Positions 44,832 to 54,811 of a stretch of DNA of 64,000 nt are shown here, one piece after another (positions within the stretch are counted from its first letter, which is position 1; each line of letters opens with the position of its first letter). This stretch comes from Acidobacteriota bacterium (GTDB taxonomy: Bacteria; Acidobacteriota; Terriglobia; Acidiferrales; UBA7541). The notes under the pieces are model-generated. The model had not been told where the DNA came from. It did no database searches and saw nothing but the letters and a program-made list of their open reading frames with translations. The stretch spans positions 16,082 to 80,081 of the forward strand of contig QHZB01000195.1 of the NCBI GenBank assembly GCA_003224525.1. The letters run 5' to 3'. The translations under genes were made by a program, and so were the position numbers.

Positions 44832-47327
44832 CTACTCCGCCCTGAGAGCCTCGATGGGGTCCGTGGTGGCGGCGCGCAGCGCAGGCACCATTGCCGCCAG
44901 AATCGTTACGATCACCAGAGTTCCAGCCACGCCGGCGATCGTCGAAGGATCGTAAGCCGAAACTCCGTAGAGCATCGCGGATACGAACCGCACTGTGAAG
45001 AGCAGCGCAATCGCCCCCAACAGCAGTCCCAAGGCCAGCAATCCGAAGGCTTCCCTTAAGACCATCCGCAGCACCATCCCGCGCGTCGCGCCCAGTGCCA
45101 TGCGTACGCCAAGCTCGCTGGTCCTTTGCGCCAGGCCCGCCGAGAGCAGGCCATATAGCCCGAGCGCGCTCAAGAGCAATGCCAGCACGCCAAAGAAATT
45201 CGCCAGTAGGGTGATCAATTCTTGACTCCCCAACGCAGCGTCCATTTGTTCGCGCAGCGTAACGAAGATCACCAACGGCACCGTCGGCGCAATCTCCGCA
45301 ATCGTTTTGCGAAAAGCCGCAATCGCCTGCGCCTTTGTTCGCGAATGTATCAAGAACACCAGGTTCCCCAGATTATCGATCCGTTGCGCCGATAAGGGCA
45401 GGTAGATAGTCCGCGGCGGCCCTTCCCGGATGTCGGAAAACTTAGCGTCTTCCGCCAATCCAATCACCCGGCATGCCACCGGTTCGGGAAACTCCTTGGC
45501 ATCCTTGCTGCGCATATATCTTCCCAACGCCTGCTCATGCGGAAAGAAAAACGCGGCGGCCGACTGGTTCAAGATACACACGTTGAGTTGACGCTCATTT
45601 TTCTCAAACTCGCGGCCCGCCAGGATGCGCGTCTTCATCGCCCGGAAGTATCCGGGGCCAACATCGTTATAAGCCAACTTGGTATCCTCGGGCGGATTGG
45701 GCCCGTCGGCCACGGCCTGAAAATCGGCAACAATCTTTTCTCCGGTCATCGGCGTCTGCGACGTGGCGGCCGCCGCATCCACAGCCGGCATCTCCATCAG
45801 CCGGTCCACGATGCGCTGATAGAGGTTCAGCCTGGCGTCGCCTTTTTGATGCAGGAGGTACAGCGGAGAGGTTTGTATCGTGACGTGGTCCAAGTCGAAA
45901 CCCGTGTTCTCGCTGCGGAGCTTGATCACGCTTTGTGACAGCAGCACTGCCAGCACCACCAACACCATCGACATCGCCACCTGAATCGGAACAAACATGC
46001 GCCCGGCGATCTGCCGGCGCCCGCCCAAGGTGTTGCGGGCTTTCAACAGCAAACCTGGGTCGGTGTGCGCGGCTCGCCACGCTGGCACTGTGCCGGAGAT
46101 CAGAGTGGTCAACACCGCGAACAGCGCCGTCATCCAGAAAATCGCCTTGTCGGGATGCACAGACATCGATTCGAACATCATCGGGTCGCGGAAGAAATGC
46201 AGTAAGAAGCTGCTGCCGTACCAGGCCGCGATGGCACCCAAGCCGCTGCCGGCGATGGCGATCACAAAACCCTCCGTCAGATACTGACGCACCAGCCGAA
46301 CGGACGAAGCCCCTACCGCCGTACGCACCGCAAACTCACGCTGCCGCGCGGCGACACGCGATAGCATCAGGCCGCCAATGTTGACGCAGCACAGCAGCAA
46401 CACCGCTCCCACCAGGCCCTGCATCAAATACAAAGGCTTGGCGTACGTCCGGCTCACGTAGGTCGGCAATCCACTCCGCGCGGAGCTGACCTTCAGGTAG
46501 GCCTTCTCGACGTACGGATCATGCTGAAACCGGGGAGGAATAAACCGGTCGAACAAACTTTTCTGCAGGAGCGCCAACTCGGCATTTGCCTGCGCCAGCG
46601 AAACTCCCGGTTTCAGCCGCCCGATCACCGAACAGCCAAAAGCGGAATCCGGATCGTCCAGCACATCCTTATTCGCCAGAACCGATGCGAACTGGAAAGG
46701 CAGGTACATCTTCGGCTCTTCGCCTGGCCACACCCCATGGAAGTCGGGCGGCGTAATACCCACTACTGTTACTGGCACGTCTGAAATCTTGATCTGCTTG
46801 CCCACGATATCCGAGGCACGGCCGTAGAAATCGCTCCAGAAGCCGTAGCTCAAGACGACCGGCCAGCCTCCGCTGGGTCCGCCCCGCACATCGTCATACC
46901 CGGCGATCAAACGGCCCCGGTATGGTTGAACTCCCAGCAGATCGAAGGCGTTGCCGCTGACCATTACTGCAAAATATCCTCGGACCGATCCTTCCTTGTC
47001 TTTGATCAGAACTTGGCCGCCATCCCAGGCGGAAAGGTCTCGGAACGAGGACTGTTGCTCGCGCAGCCCTTGCAGCATTCGGTACGGCATGAAGGCGTTG
47101 TTCTCTTCCGAATCGGGCTCCGCCGCGCTGGGTATCCCCACCTTCACCAGATGAAACGCGTCGGGCGTTGGCAAACTCCGCAGCACCAGCCCATAGAGCA
47201 GCGTAAAGATGGCGGTGTTTGCGCCGATGCCGAGCGCCAATGTGAGGACCGCCGTAAGGGACAGGACAGGGTTTTTGCGGAGCGACCGCAGGGCCAACAC
47301 GACATCGCGATACCAGCTGCTCAGCAT
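44832..47327 (-). CDS. ADOP-type ABC permease (MacB_PCD/FtsX)
   Basis: 831 residues from the ATG at 47327. Duplicated MacB_PCD-FtsX layout: TM1 near LTLALGIGANTAIFTLLYG (about 27-45), three TM helices around 290-430, then the second copy, ending with TAGLAQRTSELGVRMALGA-type sequence and a final TM pair (LLALGLLLGAIALLFTVRFV). Unlike the ADOP at 11942 both periplasmic domains are full-length. No ATPase gene lies nearby. It follows the IS3 remnant and is followed upstream by IS91/IS30 debris, so it probably stands alone. Likely an export or envelope function; substrate unknown. Confidence 0.88.
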   Translation of the reverse strand: MLSSWYRDVVLALRSLRKNPVLSLTAVLTLALGIGANTAIFTLLYGLVLRSLPTPDAFHLVKVGIPSAAEPDSEENNAFMPYRMLQGLREQQSSFRDLSAWDGGQVLIKDKEGSVRGYFAVMVSGNAFDLLGVQPYRGRLIAGYDDVRGGPSGGWPVVLSYGFWSDFYGRASDIVGKQIKISDVPVTVVGITPPDFHGVWPGEEPKMYLPFQFASVLANKDVLDDPDSAFGCSVIGRLKPGVSLAQANAELALLQKSLFDRFIPPRFQHDPYVEKAYLKVSSARSGLPTYVSRTYAKPLYLMQGLVGAVLLLCCVNIGGLMLSRVAARQREFAVRTAVGASSVRLVRQYLTEGFVIAIAGSGLGAIAAWYGSSFLLHFFRDPMMFESMSVHPDKAIFWMTALFAVLTTLISGTVPAWRAAHTDPGLLLKARNTLGGRRQIAGRMFVPIQVAMSMVLVVLAVLLSQSVIKLRSENTGFDLDHVTIQTSPLYLLHQKGDARLNLYQRIVDRLMEMPAVDAAAATSQTPMTGEKIVADFQAVADGPNPPEDTKLAYNDVGPGYFRAMKTRILAGREFEKNERQLNVCILNQSAAAFFFPHEQALGRYMRSKDAKEFPEPVACRVIGLAEDAKFSDIREGPPRTIYLPLSAQRIDNLGNLVFLIHSRTKAQAIAAFRKTIAEIAPTVPLVIFVTLREQMDAALGSQELITLLANFFGVLALLLSALGLYGLLSAGLAQRTSELGVRMALGATRGMVLRMVLREAFGLLALGLLLGAIALLFTVRFVSAMLYGVSAYDPSTIAGVAGTLVIVTILAAMVPALRAATTDPIEALRAE

Positions 47328-47729
47328 GGGTTGAGTGTACTCCGAAAGTGACCTTCTGTTGGAGGCCCGGCGCTCGGCTTGCTGGCTAGGGGTTGCTCGG
47401 GGAAAAAAAACCACGGCGCGTGTCGGGCGCTGATATTAACTGAAATCTTCCCGTTCTGAGAGTTGCCATTTTCCCAACTATCTTAAGTCCCGCTAAGTCT
47501 TAGAGCTTTAACGGAAGCGCGCTTCGCGAAGTAGGTGACGGGAGTAAGGTGCTGTGGCGCGCCCTCGGTAAAGCGACTTGGAGGGAGCCGCGCGGGTTTG
47601 CGGCGGACGCGGAACCTATGCAAGTTGAAGCCGGAAAAAGAGATTTGTTCGGCGACAAGGCGAACGGCAACGGACCGTGCCAAAGCACGCAGAGTTTTCT
47701 TGATGGAAAGAGTTGTTTCATGCGGCGGC
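47328..47729. other. Intergenic sequence between ADOP permease and IS91 remnant
   Basis: No supported gene. Short frames overlap on both strands and may include the degraded end of the IS91-like element to the right. No promoter or terminator was recognised. Confidence 0.3.
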
Positions 47730-48185
47730 AGTGACCAGGGGTGGAGAGCGAGGCTGTACTTCGGCGGCCGTGAGTCTCTGGACGACCACCATTGGGTCCA
47801 GCGCACTTGGGGCAGAGCCAAAGATCACTGGAGTCCTTGGTGCGTGACGTGTGTTGCTCTGTCCGCAGTGATCCAGCCGAGCAACTGAAAGCAAAGAGGC
47901 AAGAGCGTGGCATGCCGTCGGTTGGCCAGGAAGCTGAAATGCCGGATGTGCACGAAGCTGTCTGGAAGCAGATGCAAGAGGAAGCGAGGCAAGAACTCAT
48001 TGATAGATAGAGTCAGCAACTTCTGCTCCTTGTTGTGAGCGCAGTCCTGCCACCGAAAAGTGACTCTCTGGTCCGCGAAGGAGACCAATCGGTGGTTGGA
48101 AATGGCTACGCGATGGGTGTAACGACTCAGATAACGGAGCACATGCTCTGGACCTCCGACCACATGCACGTAAGGGTGTCGGAAG
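47730..48185 (-). pseudogene. IS91-family (Y2) transposase remnant
   Basis: On the minus strand the C-terminal half of an IS91-type transposase is readable: GGPEHVLRYLSRYTHRVAIS, DQRVTFRWQDCAHNKEQKLL, then LPDSFVHIRHFSFLANR. A frameshift near 47830 precedes DLWLCPKCAGPN, a zinc-binding-like tail seen in the family. The N-terminal catalytic part is gone and the sequence joins the IS30 remnant at about 48190. Inactive. Confidence 0.8.
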
Positions 48186-48199
48186 ACCATGGATGGCAA

Positions 48200-48475
48200 G
48201 AAGGCACTGCTTTGGCCGCAAGGCCGACTCCCAGGCTTCTTAATCAGCTTCATTGGCTCGATACTCAGGACGGCCAGCATGACGTGCGACCTCCCGGCTC
48301 ACCGTTGACACAGCTCGGTCCGAGCGTTTGGCTATCTCACGAATCGACGAACCGGAAGCGATCCCTCGAGAGATGTCTTCTCGCTCCGTCGGTGTAAGTG
48401 CTTGGGGCCAGCGCCGAGGGCTGCCTGAACAATCCCACCTTGATTCGATAACAGAAGGTGTATTGACGAATGATC
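48200..48475 (-). pseudogene. IS30-family transposase N-terminal remnant
   Basis: On the minus strand: LTPTEREDISRGIASGSSIR, EIAKRSDRAVSTVSREVARH, YRANEAD, an in-frame TAA at 48240-48242, then EAWESALRPKQCLLA. This is the helix-turn-helix start of IS30-type transposases; the DDE catalytic domain is missing. It ends where the IS91 sequence begins, so the two elements form a mosaic. It lies 100 bp downstream of the RND pump gene. Confidence 0.78.
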
Positions 48476-48576
48476 AAACACGACCGAGCAAAAAGACTAT
48501 TTCATCGACGATGGCTGCTTCAGAGATGATGTCGCGACGCGGTTGATAAGTGAACTGCGCAAACAGGGGATGGAGA

Positions 48577-51500
48577 CTAACGAAAAACCTGGTCGGGAGG
48601 GTCGTGGTCGGAGGGGCGTACGGAATTGCGTGCACGTTGAGTGAGGCGGGTTGCCCATTCAACCCACGGTACGGCCTCCAACTCTGCCAGGTAGGAATAC
48701 GCTACAGGCACGACCAGCAAGGTCAGCAGCAAACAGAGCGTTTGCCCTCCGATAATCGTTACGGCAATGGAGGCGCGCTGTTCCGAGCCCGCGCCGATGC
48801 CAATCGCCACGGGGATCAGCCCGGCAATGATGGAAAGCGTGGTCATCAGAATGGGCCGCAAGCGTACGCGATTTGCTTCCAAGATCGCTTCTCCCACCGG
48901 CATCCCTTCGGCTCGCAATCGATTCGTGTAGTCCACTTGCAGAATGCCATTCTTTTTCACGATGCCGAGCAGGAGAAACATCCCCAACGCGCTCCAAAGG
49001 CTGAGCGCGCGTCCCGTGATCCACAGTGAGAAGAGCGCGAAAGGCACACTCAGCGGGAGCGTGAGCATGATGATGAAAGGATGAGAAAAGCTCTCAAATT
49101 GCGCTGCGAGAACCATATACATGAAGATGGAAGCGAGGAGCATGGCCAGCAGGAGATTCACGGTTGTCTCTTCGAGGATTTTCACTTGCCCGGAAAATAC
49201 GTACGAATAGCCGACCGGCAGCCCTGCTTCCTTGATGGATTGCACAGTGTGAGCAGCGGCGAGGTCGAGCGGATAGCCGGCAGCGACGTTGGCAAAGACG
49301 CTGACTTGAAATTCACGGTTGTAGCGCTGGAGCGACGCCGGCCCGGCGCCGCGCCCGATGCTGGCGACATTTTCGAGGCGCACCTGACCCAATTTCGTTG
49401 AAGGCACCATCATGCGCGCCAGAACATCGGGATTGTCCCGCTGCTCCGGCAGCAATTGCATCGTGACGGGATACTGTTCCGAGCCTTCCTTGAATCGGGT
49501 AATTTCGTCTTCGCCGGAATAGAAAAGTCTGACGGCATCGCTGACATCCGTCATGCGCACGCCGATGTCTGCGGCCCGCTGTCGGTCCACCTTCACCTGT
49601 AGCTCCGGCGTGTTCAGGTTCAGGCTGGGGTTGACGTCAACAAGTTCCGGATAATTCATCATCCGGCCGGCGGCTTGCTTGCTGATTTCCGCAAGTTGCG
49701 TTAGTTCCGGCCCGCGGATGACCGCGGCGATGGGAAAATAGATTTCGCCACCCAAGACAGAAGGCAAACGCACGTTGTAGGTCATGTTCCGGTAAGCGGC
49801 GAGGACGCTACGAACGGCTGTGGCCAACTGCGTGTGACTGCGCTTTCGCTCGCTGCGCGGCACTAGCACGATGAAGAGGTGCGCGTGATTCGTCGGTCCG
49901 TGCGTAAACGATTGGATGAGCGCCACCTCCGGCAAGGCAATCACGCGCTCGGCGATTTCCTGCGCGCGCTGGGTGGTTTTCTCGAGTGAAGTGCCTTCGG
50001 GAAGCGTATAGGAGCTGATCAGTTCGGACTGGTCATCGGCGGGAATCCAATCGCGCCCGACCAGGTGATAGAAACCGAAGGTGGAGAGGAAAGTCGCGAC
50101 GCAAATCAGGATGATCGCGCGCCGGTGCGCCAGCGACCAGCGCAGCATCCTCAGATACATCTCTTCCACAGAGTGCAGCACTCCTCCGGAGTGCGCCTTC
50201 TTTTCGCCACCGCCCAATTTCAAGAAACGCGAGCTCATCATCGGCGTCAGCGTGAAGGCCACCAGCAGCGAAACGAGGATCGCCATCGCCATGGTCCACC
50301 CGAAGGAATTCACGTACTTCCTGGCGTAGCCGCTCATGAAGGCAATCGGCAGAAAAATGATCACCAACGAGAGAGTTGTGGCCGTCACCGCCAGCCCGAT
50401 CTCCTTCGTGGCTTCAATCGCCGCTTGAATGCGGTTTCTTCCCTTCTCTTCCATGAACCGAAAAATGTTTTCGAGGACGATGATGGCGTCGTCAATCACG
50501 ATGCCCACGGCCAGCGTCAGTGCCAGGAGCGTTATGTTGTTCAGAGAGAAGTCCATTCCCCGCATCAACGTGAACGTGGCAATTATGGACGCCGGGATGG
50601 CCACCGCGGCAATCAAGACCGCGCGCCAGTTTCGGATGAAGAGCCAGACCACCAGGCTGGCGAGAATACTACCCAGAATCAGATGCTCGATCAGCGAGTG
50701 GACGGAAGCCTTGATGAAGTTAGAAATGTCGTGAACCACTTGGAGTTGAACACCGGGCGGCATCTGCGCGCGCAAATCGTTGAGCTTGCTCCTCACGTCG
50801 TCCGCGACGCGTACGGTGTTGACACCCGATTGGCGCAGCACCTGAATGGAGACCACGTCTTGCCCGGGAAGACCCTTGCGAAATAGGGCCGACCATGTGC
50901 GAAGTTCCTGGGCGCCATCCTCCACTCGCGCCACATCGCGGATGCGCACCGGCGTGCCTCCGCGCGTACCGATTACGACCTCACCGAATTGCTCCGCGGA
51001 AGTGACGCGCCCCAGCGTCCGGAGCCCCAGTTCCTGCGGCCCAGTGATCATGCGTCCGCCCGGAGCTTCGATGTTCTCGCGCTGCAAGGCCGAGCGCACG
51101 TCCAGGACCGTGAAGTTGTGAGACGTAAGCTTCTGCGCATCCAGCAGTACGCGGACTTGCCGGCCTTGCCCTCCATTGAGCTCGACGCTGCCTACCCCAT
51201 CCACCGTTTGAATGGCGCGACGCACCTGCTTGTCCGCAATTTCGGTCAGCTCGCGGCGGCTCATCGGACCGCTAACAAGGAGCGTCATGATGGGATCAGA
51301 CTGCGGATCCTGCTTGGTGATGATTGGCGGAAGCGTGTCGCGCGGTAGCCGGTCGATGGCGCCCGAAACTTTTTCACGAATATCCTGAGCGGCGCCCTCG
51401 ATGTCGCGCTCCAACACAAAAGTGCACGTAATTTCAGCGAAGCCTTCAAACGACCAAACGTTGATTTCATCGATGCCGCTGACGGAGGAAATAGCGTCCT

Positions 51501-51702
51501 CGAGCGGCAAGACCACCCCGGTGACAACTTCTTCGGGAGTTGCCCCGGGCAGGCGTACTTCCACGTTCACCGTGGCGGGGTCCGCTTTGGGAAAAAGATC
51601 AACGGCCAAGCCCCGGTAGGAAAACACCCCGAGCGTGACTAGGAATGCAATCAGCATCACCGTGAAGACGGGATACTTTACGCAGGTTTCGGAGAGCTTC
51701 AT
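48577..51702 (-). CDS. RND-family multidrug efflux pump, inner-membrane subunit (HAE1 type)
   Basis: 1041 residues, the normal RND length, with 12 TM helices and two large periplasmic loops. TM4 has the proton-relay pair in AVGIVIDDAIIVLENI (about 400-415), and TM10 has the conserved Lys in GIVKKNGILQVDY, matching AcrB/MdtB-like pumps. The presence of DD and K fits HAE1 drug efflux rather than heavy-metal CzcA types, but substrates are not fixed by sequence. It is 33 bp downstream of the adaptor gene on the same strand, so both form an operon. No outer-membrane TolC-like gene is in the window. Confidence 0.93.
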   Translation of the reverse strand: MKLSETCVKYPVFTVMLIAFLVTLGVFSYRGLAVDLFPKADPATVNVEVRLPGATPEEVVTGVVLPLEDAISSVSGIDEINVWSFEGFAEITCTFVLERDIEGAAQDIREKVSGAIDRLPRDTLPPIITKQDPQSDPIMTLLVSGPMSRRELTEIADKQVRRAIQTVDGVGSVELNGGQGRQVRVLLDAQKLTSHNFTVLDVRSALQRENIEAPGGRMITGPQELGLRTLGRVTSAEQFGEVVIGTRGGTPVRIRDVARVEDGAQELRTWSALFRKGLPGQDVVSIQVLRQSGVNTVRVADDVRSKLNDLRAQMPPGVQLQVVHDISNFIKASVHSLIEHLILGSILASLVVWLFIRNWRAVLIAAVAIPASIIATFTLMRGMDFSLNNITLLALTLAVGIVIDDAIIVLENIFRFMEEKGRNRIQAAIEATKEIGLAVTATTLSLVIIFLPIAFMSGYARKYVNSFGWTMAMAILVSLLVAFTLTPMMSSRFLKLGGGEKKAHSGGVLHSVEEMYLRMLRWSLAHRRAIILICVATFLSTFGFYHLVGRDWIPADDQSELISSYTLPEGTSLEKTTQRAQEIAERVIALPEVALIQSFTHGPTNHAHLFIVLVPRSERKRSHTQLATAVRSVLAAYRNMTYNVRLPSVLGGEIYFPIAAVIRGPELTQLAEISKQAAGRMMNYPELVDVNPSLNLNTPELQVKVDRQRAADIGVRMTDVSDAVRLFYSGEDEITRFKEGSEQYPVTMQLLPEQRDNPDVLARMMVPSTKLGQVRLENVASIGRGAGPASLQRYNREFQVSVFANVAAGYPLDLAAAHTVQSIKEAGLPVGYSYVFSGQVKILEETTVNLLLAMLLASIFMYMVLAAQFESFSHPFIIMLTLPLSVPFALFSLWITGRALSLWSALGMFLLLGIVKKNGILQVDYTNRLRAEGMPVGEAILEANRVRLRPILMTTLSIIAGLIPVAIGIGAGSEQRASIAVTIIGGQTLCLLLTLLVVPVAYSYLAELEAVPWVEWATRLTQRARNSVRPSDHDPPDQVFR

Positions 51703-51735
51703 CGGCGAATGCGCTGCTTGCTCACGGCATCCTCT

Positions 51736-53028
51736 TTATCTCACCGCAGGCACGTTGCCTTCGGATCGTTCTTGTACCGTGGCGCCATCGTGCAATTCGC
51801 CGGAAATGGCCACCGCCACACGGTCGCCCGGCTTCAGTCCCTCAGCCACTTCGAAACGCCGCCCGTGTTCGTCTTCTGTCTGCCCGGCCGGCCGAATCTG
51901 GTGCTCCGAGACGCGATTGCCGTTCAGCAGAAACACTTTGTAAACGCCATAACGGTAGTTCACGGCACGCTCGGGGAGAAAGATCGCTTTCTCTTCTTTC
52001 TCGCTGGGTATGGATGCTTGTACGAAGAAACCTGGTTTCAGCCGCCCATCCGAATTGGTGATCAAAGCTTCCGCTTCAAACGTGCGCGAATCCTGCGCCA
52101 CAGAGGGATTGATCCGCGAAATCTTCCCTTGAAAAGTCTCACTCGGAAAAGCCTCCACGTGCAGATCCACAATCTCGCCGTCCTTGACCCATCCCGCCCA
52201 CCGTTCCGGCACTGCCAGGCGCGCGCGCAAGTGGTCCGTTCGCACCAAAACCATCACTGGACTCTGCACCCGGAGGTATTCGCCGGGATGCACGTCGCGC
52301 GTCTTGATGGCGCCGGGAAATGGCGCGCGAAGGATCGCGTCGCCCAGCTTCTTCTCGGCCAGTTTCTCGCTGGCTTCACTGGAAATCAGCAGCGCTTTCA
52401 GCCGGTCGATTTCTTGCAGCGCTACGGTGTACGTCGCCCTCGTACTCTGATAGCGGCTCGCCGCCTCATCCAGCTGCTGCTGCGAGATTAGATTGTCCTT
52501 GAACATTTGCTGCGCACGGCCGTATTTGTGGTCCGCATCAAAGAGGTCCGCCTCCGCCCGCTGCACGGAAGCGAGTTTCTTCGGGTCCGTGGGCGCTGGG
52601 TCATTTGGGCCGATCCCCAGCTGTGCCCGCACTTGTGTAACCAAGCCTCGTTGGCGGTCCACTTCGAATTGCAATTCCTGGGGATCGATCGTGATCAGCG
52701 GCTGACCTTCCTTGACGTTATCCCCAACATCAGATAACACCTCGGCCACGCGGCCTTCCACCTGCGAACTCAAAGTGCTCTCTTCCAGCGCGTAAAGTGA
52801 GCCAACAGCCTGGATGCGCCGCCGGGCTGTTTCCTCGGCAACGGCGTAAAAATGCACAGGAGTCGGGTGAGCCGCATCTCCCAAGACGCTGCTCGGTTGG
52901 CTCCTCGAACACCCAGTAGCAAGCACCATGGCCAAGGCCACGGAAGGGACGAGACAGTTCACGCCTCGCCGGCAATCGCGCTTTCGGTAAATTTCTTGAC
53001 GCACTTTGACTGGCAAGTTCCCGTCCAT
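51736..53028 (-). CDS. RND efflux periplasmic adaptor (membrane fusion lipoprotein)
   Basis: 430 residues from the ATG at 53028. A lipobox (MVLATGC, Cys at about 39) after a hydrophobic stretch indicates a lipoprotein. The order of domains is beta-barrel/lipoyl (VEGRVAEVLSDVGDNVKEGQPL), alpha-helical hairpin (AEADLFDADHKYGRAQQMFKDNLIS), second lipoyl half (APFPGAIKTRDVHPGEYLRVQ) and beta-barrel/membrane-proximal domains. It would link the RND pump to an outer-membrane channel. It starts the operon with the pump gene. The outer-membrane component is missing here. Confidence 0.92.
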   Translation of the reverse strand: MDGNLPVKVRQEIYRKRDCRRGVNCLVPSVALAMVLATGCSRSQPSSVLGDAAHPTPVHFYAVAEETARRRIQAVGSLYALEESTLSSQVEGRVAEVLSDVGDNVKEGQPLITIDPQELQFEVDRQRGLVTQVRAQLGIGPNDPAPTDPKKLASVQRAEADLFDADHKYGRAQQMFKDNLISQQQLDEAASRYQSTRATYTVALQEIDRLKALLISSEASEKLAEKKLGDAILRAPFPGAIKTRDVHPGEYLRVQSPVMVLVRTDHLRARLAVPERWAGWVKDGEIVDLHVEAFPSETFQGKISRINPSVAQDSRTFEAEALITNSDGRLKPGFFVQASIPSEKEEKAIFLPERAVNYRYGVYKVFLLNGNRVSEHQIRPAGQTEDEHGRRFEVAEGLKPGDRVAVAISGELHDGATVQERSEGNVPAVR

Positions 53029-53139
53029 GTTTTTCGACGCATGTGATAGCCAAGGGTTTCGCCTGTGGCTCGAACCCAAGGATTGTACCAACGCCGGGGC
53101 GGGAATCTACAACACAATAGTAAATTGGCAGCTGAACAC

Positions 53140-53395
53140 CGTTTTAAAATGGCAGCGTCGGCTCAAAAAGCTATTTGGACTCGCGGGCGTCGATGGTGGC
53201 CATGCCCATCGGTTCCATGACACTTTTTCGATTTAGCTGTTGCGGGCCGGGGTGCCGGTGGACCGCGTGAGTGTGTTGCTCGGACATCACAACATCCGTA
53301 TTGCGGAGCGACAATATTCGGCGTGGGTGGAGAACGGCAAGAACAACTCGAATCCGACGCGCAGCGGCCGTGGAGCGAAGATCCCATTGCCCTAA
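53140..53395 (+). pseudogene. Tyrosine recombinase C-terminal remnant
   Basis: On the plus strand the catalytic C-terminal part of a phage-type integrase is readable: WQRRLKKLFGLAGVDGGHAH, RFHDTFSI (Arg of the R-H-x-x-R set), a TAG at 53234-53236, LLRAGVPVDRVSVLLGHHNI (His) and AERQYSAWV (nucleophile Tyr). It has no N-terminal domain and one internal stop. It marks the left part of an accessory region that ends at the tRNA-Pro. Confidence 0.78.
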
Positions 53396-53397
53396 TT

Positions 53398-53721
53398 CAA
53401 GGTACGCCGCCGGTACATGAAAAAGCGGAGCGTCTCAATTGATTTACTTGAATTCGCCACTGGTGCGCTTGTTGACGACCCGTCGGTCTGTGTTTGGCAT
53501 GGGAAGTCTATAACCCAGGCTAAAGTGGCCGAAGAATAGCGAAATTAAGACATGGCCGGCAGTCACTTGTCCGATAAGCTCGGGATCAATCGAGGAACTT
53601 CTCTCGCGTGCACGCGAGCCCCTGTACAAATCTGAAAGAATCTTCTGGACTTTTCACAAATTTCGGCTGATAACGATTGTACTAAGCCCATCCCAAACAT
53701 CCCAATCTAGGAGGATAGATC
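53398..53721. other. Intergenic region of 324 bp with no recognised gene
   Basis: No gene or RNA was recognised between the recombinase remnant and the exported protein at 53722. The right end has a good ribosome site (AGGAGG) belonging to that gene. No terminator with a U-run was seen. Confidence 0.35.
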
Positions 53722-54201
53722 ATGCGAATCAAGAGGTTTGCCGTTTTTGCGACGACACTGCTCTTCGTAGCACTTGCTCTGAGCCTTGTAGCCAGGGCTG
53801 CCGATCAGCACTCTGGCACCTGGAAGATGAACCCTGCAAAGTCAAAGTACAGTCCCGGACCAACACCGAAGAGTATCACGGTAAAGATCGACTCTGACGG
53901 AGATAACATCAAGCTCAGTTCAGAGGGAATCGACGCCGCTGGGAATCCGACTCATGTCGAGTACACCGCAAAATACGACGGCAAAGACTACCCGATTACT
54001 GGCGTGCCGAACGCTGATACAGTAGCGTTAGAACGGCTCGACGCCAGCACGATCCGTTCCACCATAAAGAAAGGTGACCAGGTTGTGATGACCGTGACGT
54101 CGGTGATCTCTAAAGCCGGAAAAACGAGGACCTCGACATTCAAGGGCAAGGACACGCAGGGGCAGGATGTAAATAACGTCGTCGTTTACGACAAACAGTA
54201 A
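53722..54201 (+). CDS. Small exported protein of unknown function (beta-rich)
   Basis: 159 residues. The start has AGGAGG 8 bp upstream and the N-terminus is a signal peptide (MRIKRFAVFATTLLFVALAL, ending RAAD near 28). The mature part starts HSGTWKMNPAKSKYSPGPTP and continues with alternating beta strands (ITVKIDSDGDNIKLSSEG, VEYTAKYDGKDYPITGVPNA). This is a small secreted beta-sandwich or lipocalin-like protein seen often in Acidobacteriota; no function is known to me. It stands alone in the accessory region. Confidence 0.7.
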   Translation: MRIKRFAVFATTLLFVALALSLVARAADQHSGTWKMNPAKSKYSPGPTPKSITVKIDSDGDNIKLSSEGIDAAGNPTHVEYTAKYDGKDYPITGVPNADTVALERLDASTIRSTIKKGDQVVMTVTSVISKAGKTRTSTFKGKDTQGQDVNNVVVYDKQ

Positions 54202-54391
54202 AACGATTTCTTCAACTTTTTTCGCTGATGCGGACGTGCGAGGTGCTCGCAGGGCCGTTGGCGAGCCTGCGCTGAGTTTTGCCCCGCACGGTGAGCTATT
54301 GCCTGAAAATTCGTCCCGCTGGTTGCGGAACCCCGGCAATGTCTACGCCCGGGGAAATCGATTTACATTATTCTGCGACGTCTGAACAGAG

Positions 54392-54811
54392 TCAAGGGCG
54401 TGCCTTCGGCTCTGGTTCCGCCTTCGGAGCCGGCGCGGCGTGCTGTTTCGGCGCCTCGCACACATATTTCTTGATTGTTACTTGTGCGACCAGAAAAATA
54501 GGCTTTTGTTCGCGCTTCTCAGGATGATCTTTTATGTACTGAAGAACTAGGTCAAGCGTGGTTCTCACTGTCGCGCTATCGGGAATACAAATCCTCTGAC
54601 CGGTGTCTGCCCAATTGAGCGCGAGCGTCCCGACCACCCCGGCAACGTACGCCAAGCAAACATCAGGCGGATGATCGTTATCGTATTGGCAGACCGCCAA
54701 GAAGTCATCGCCCCGGTTTATAATGTCCGAAGTTTTCTGGGCCTTCGCTACGCTTAAAATCGTCAAAGCCAAAACTGCAATGATTAGCGTTTTTATATAG
54801 GGTGCCTTCAT
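54392..54811 (-). CDS. Rap1a/Tai-family immunity-like protein
   Basis: 139 residues with a signal peptide (TLIIAVLALTILSVAKAQ, about 8-25). The pattern NRGDDFLAVCQYDND, then CLAYVAGVVGTLALNW and RICIPDSATVRTTLDLV, followed by LQYIKDHPEK and KKYVCEAP, matches the Rap1a/Tai immunity fold with four conserved cysteines. These proteins normally protect against Ssp-type amidase or T6SS-linked toxins in the periplasm. No T6SS or effector gene is near, so this looks like an orphan immunity gene, or it has another role. An Ala/Pro-rich tail (PAPKAEPEPKARP) ends the protein. Confidence 0.72.
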   Translation of the reverse strand: MKAPYIKTLIIAVLALTILSVAKAQKTSDIINRGDDFLAVCQYDNDHPPDVCLAYVAGVVGTLALNWADTGQRICIPDSATVRTTLDLVLQYIKDHPEKREQKPIFLVAQVTIKKYVCEAPKQHAAPAPKAEPEPKARP

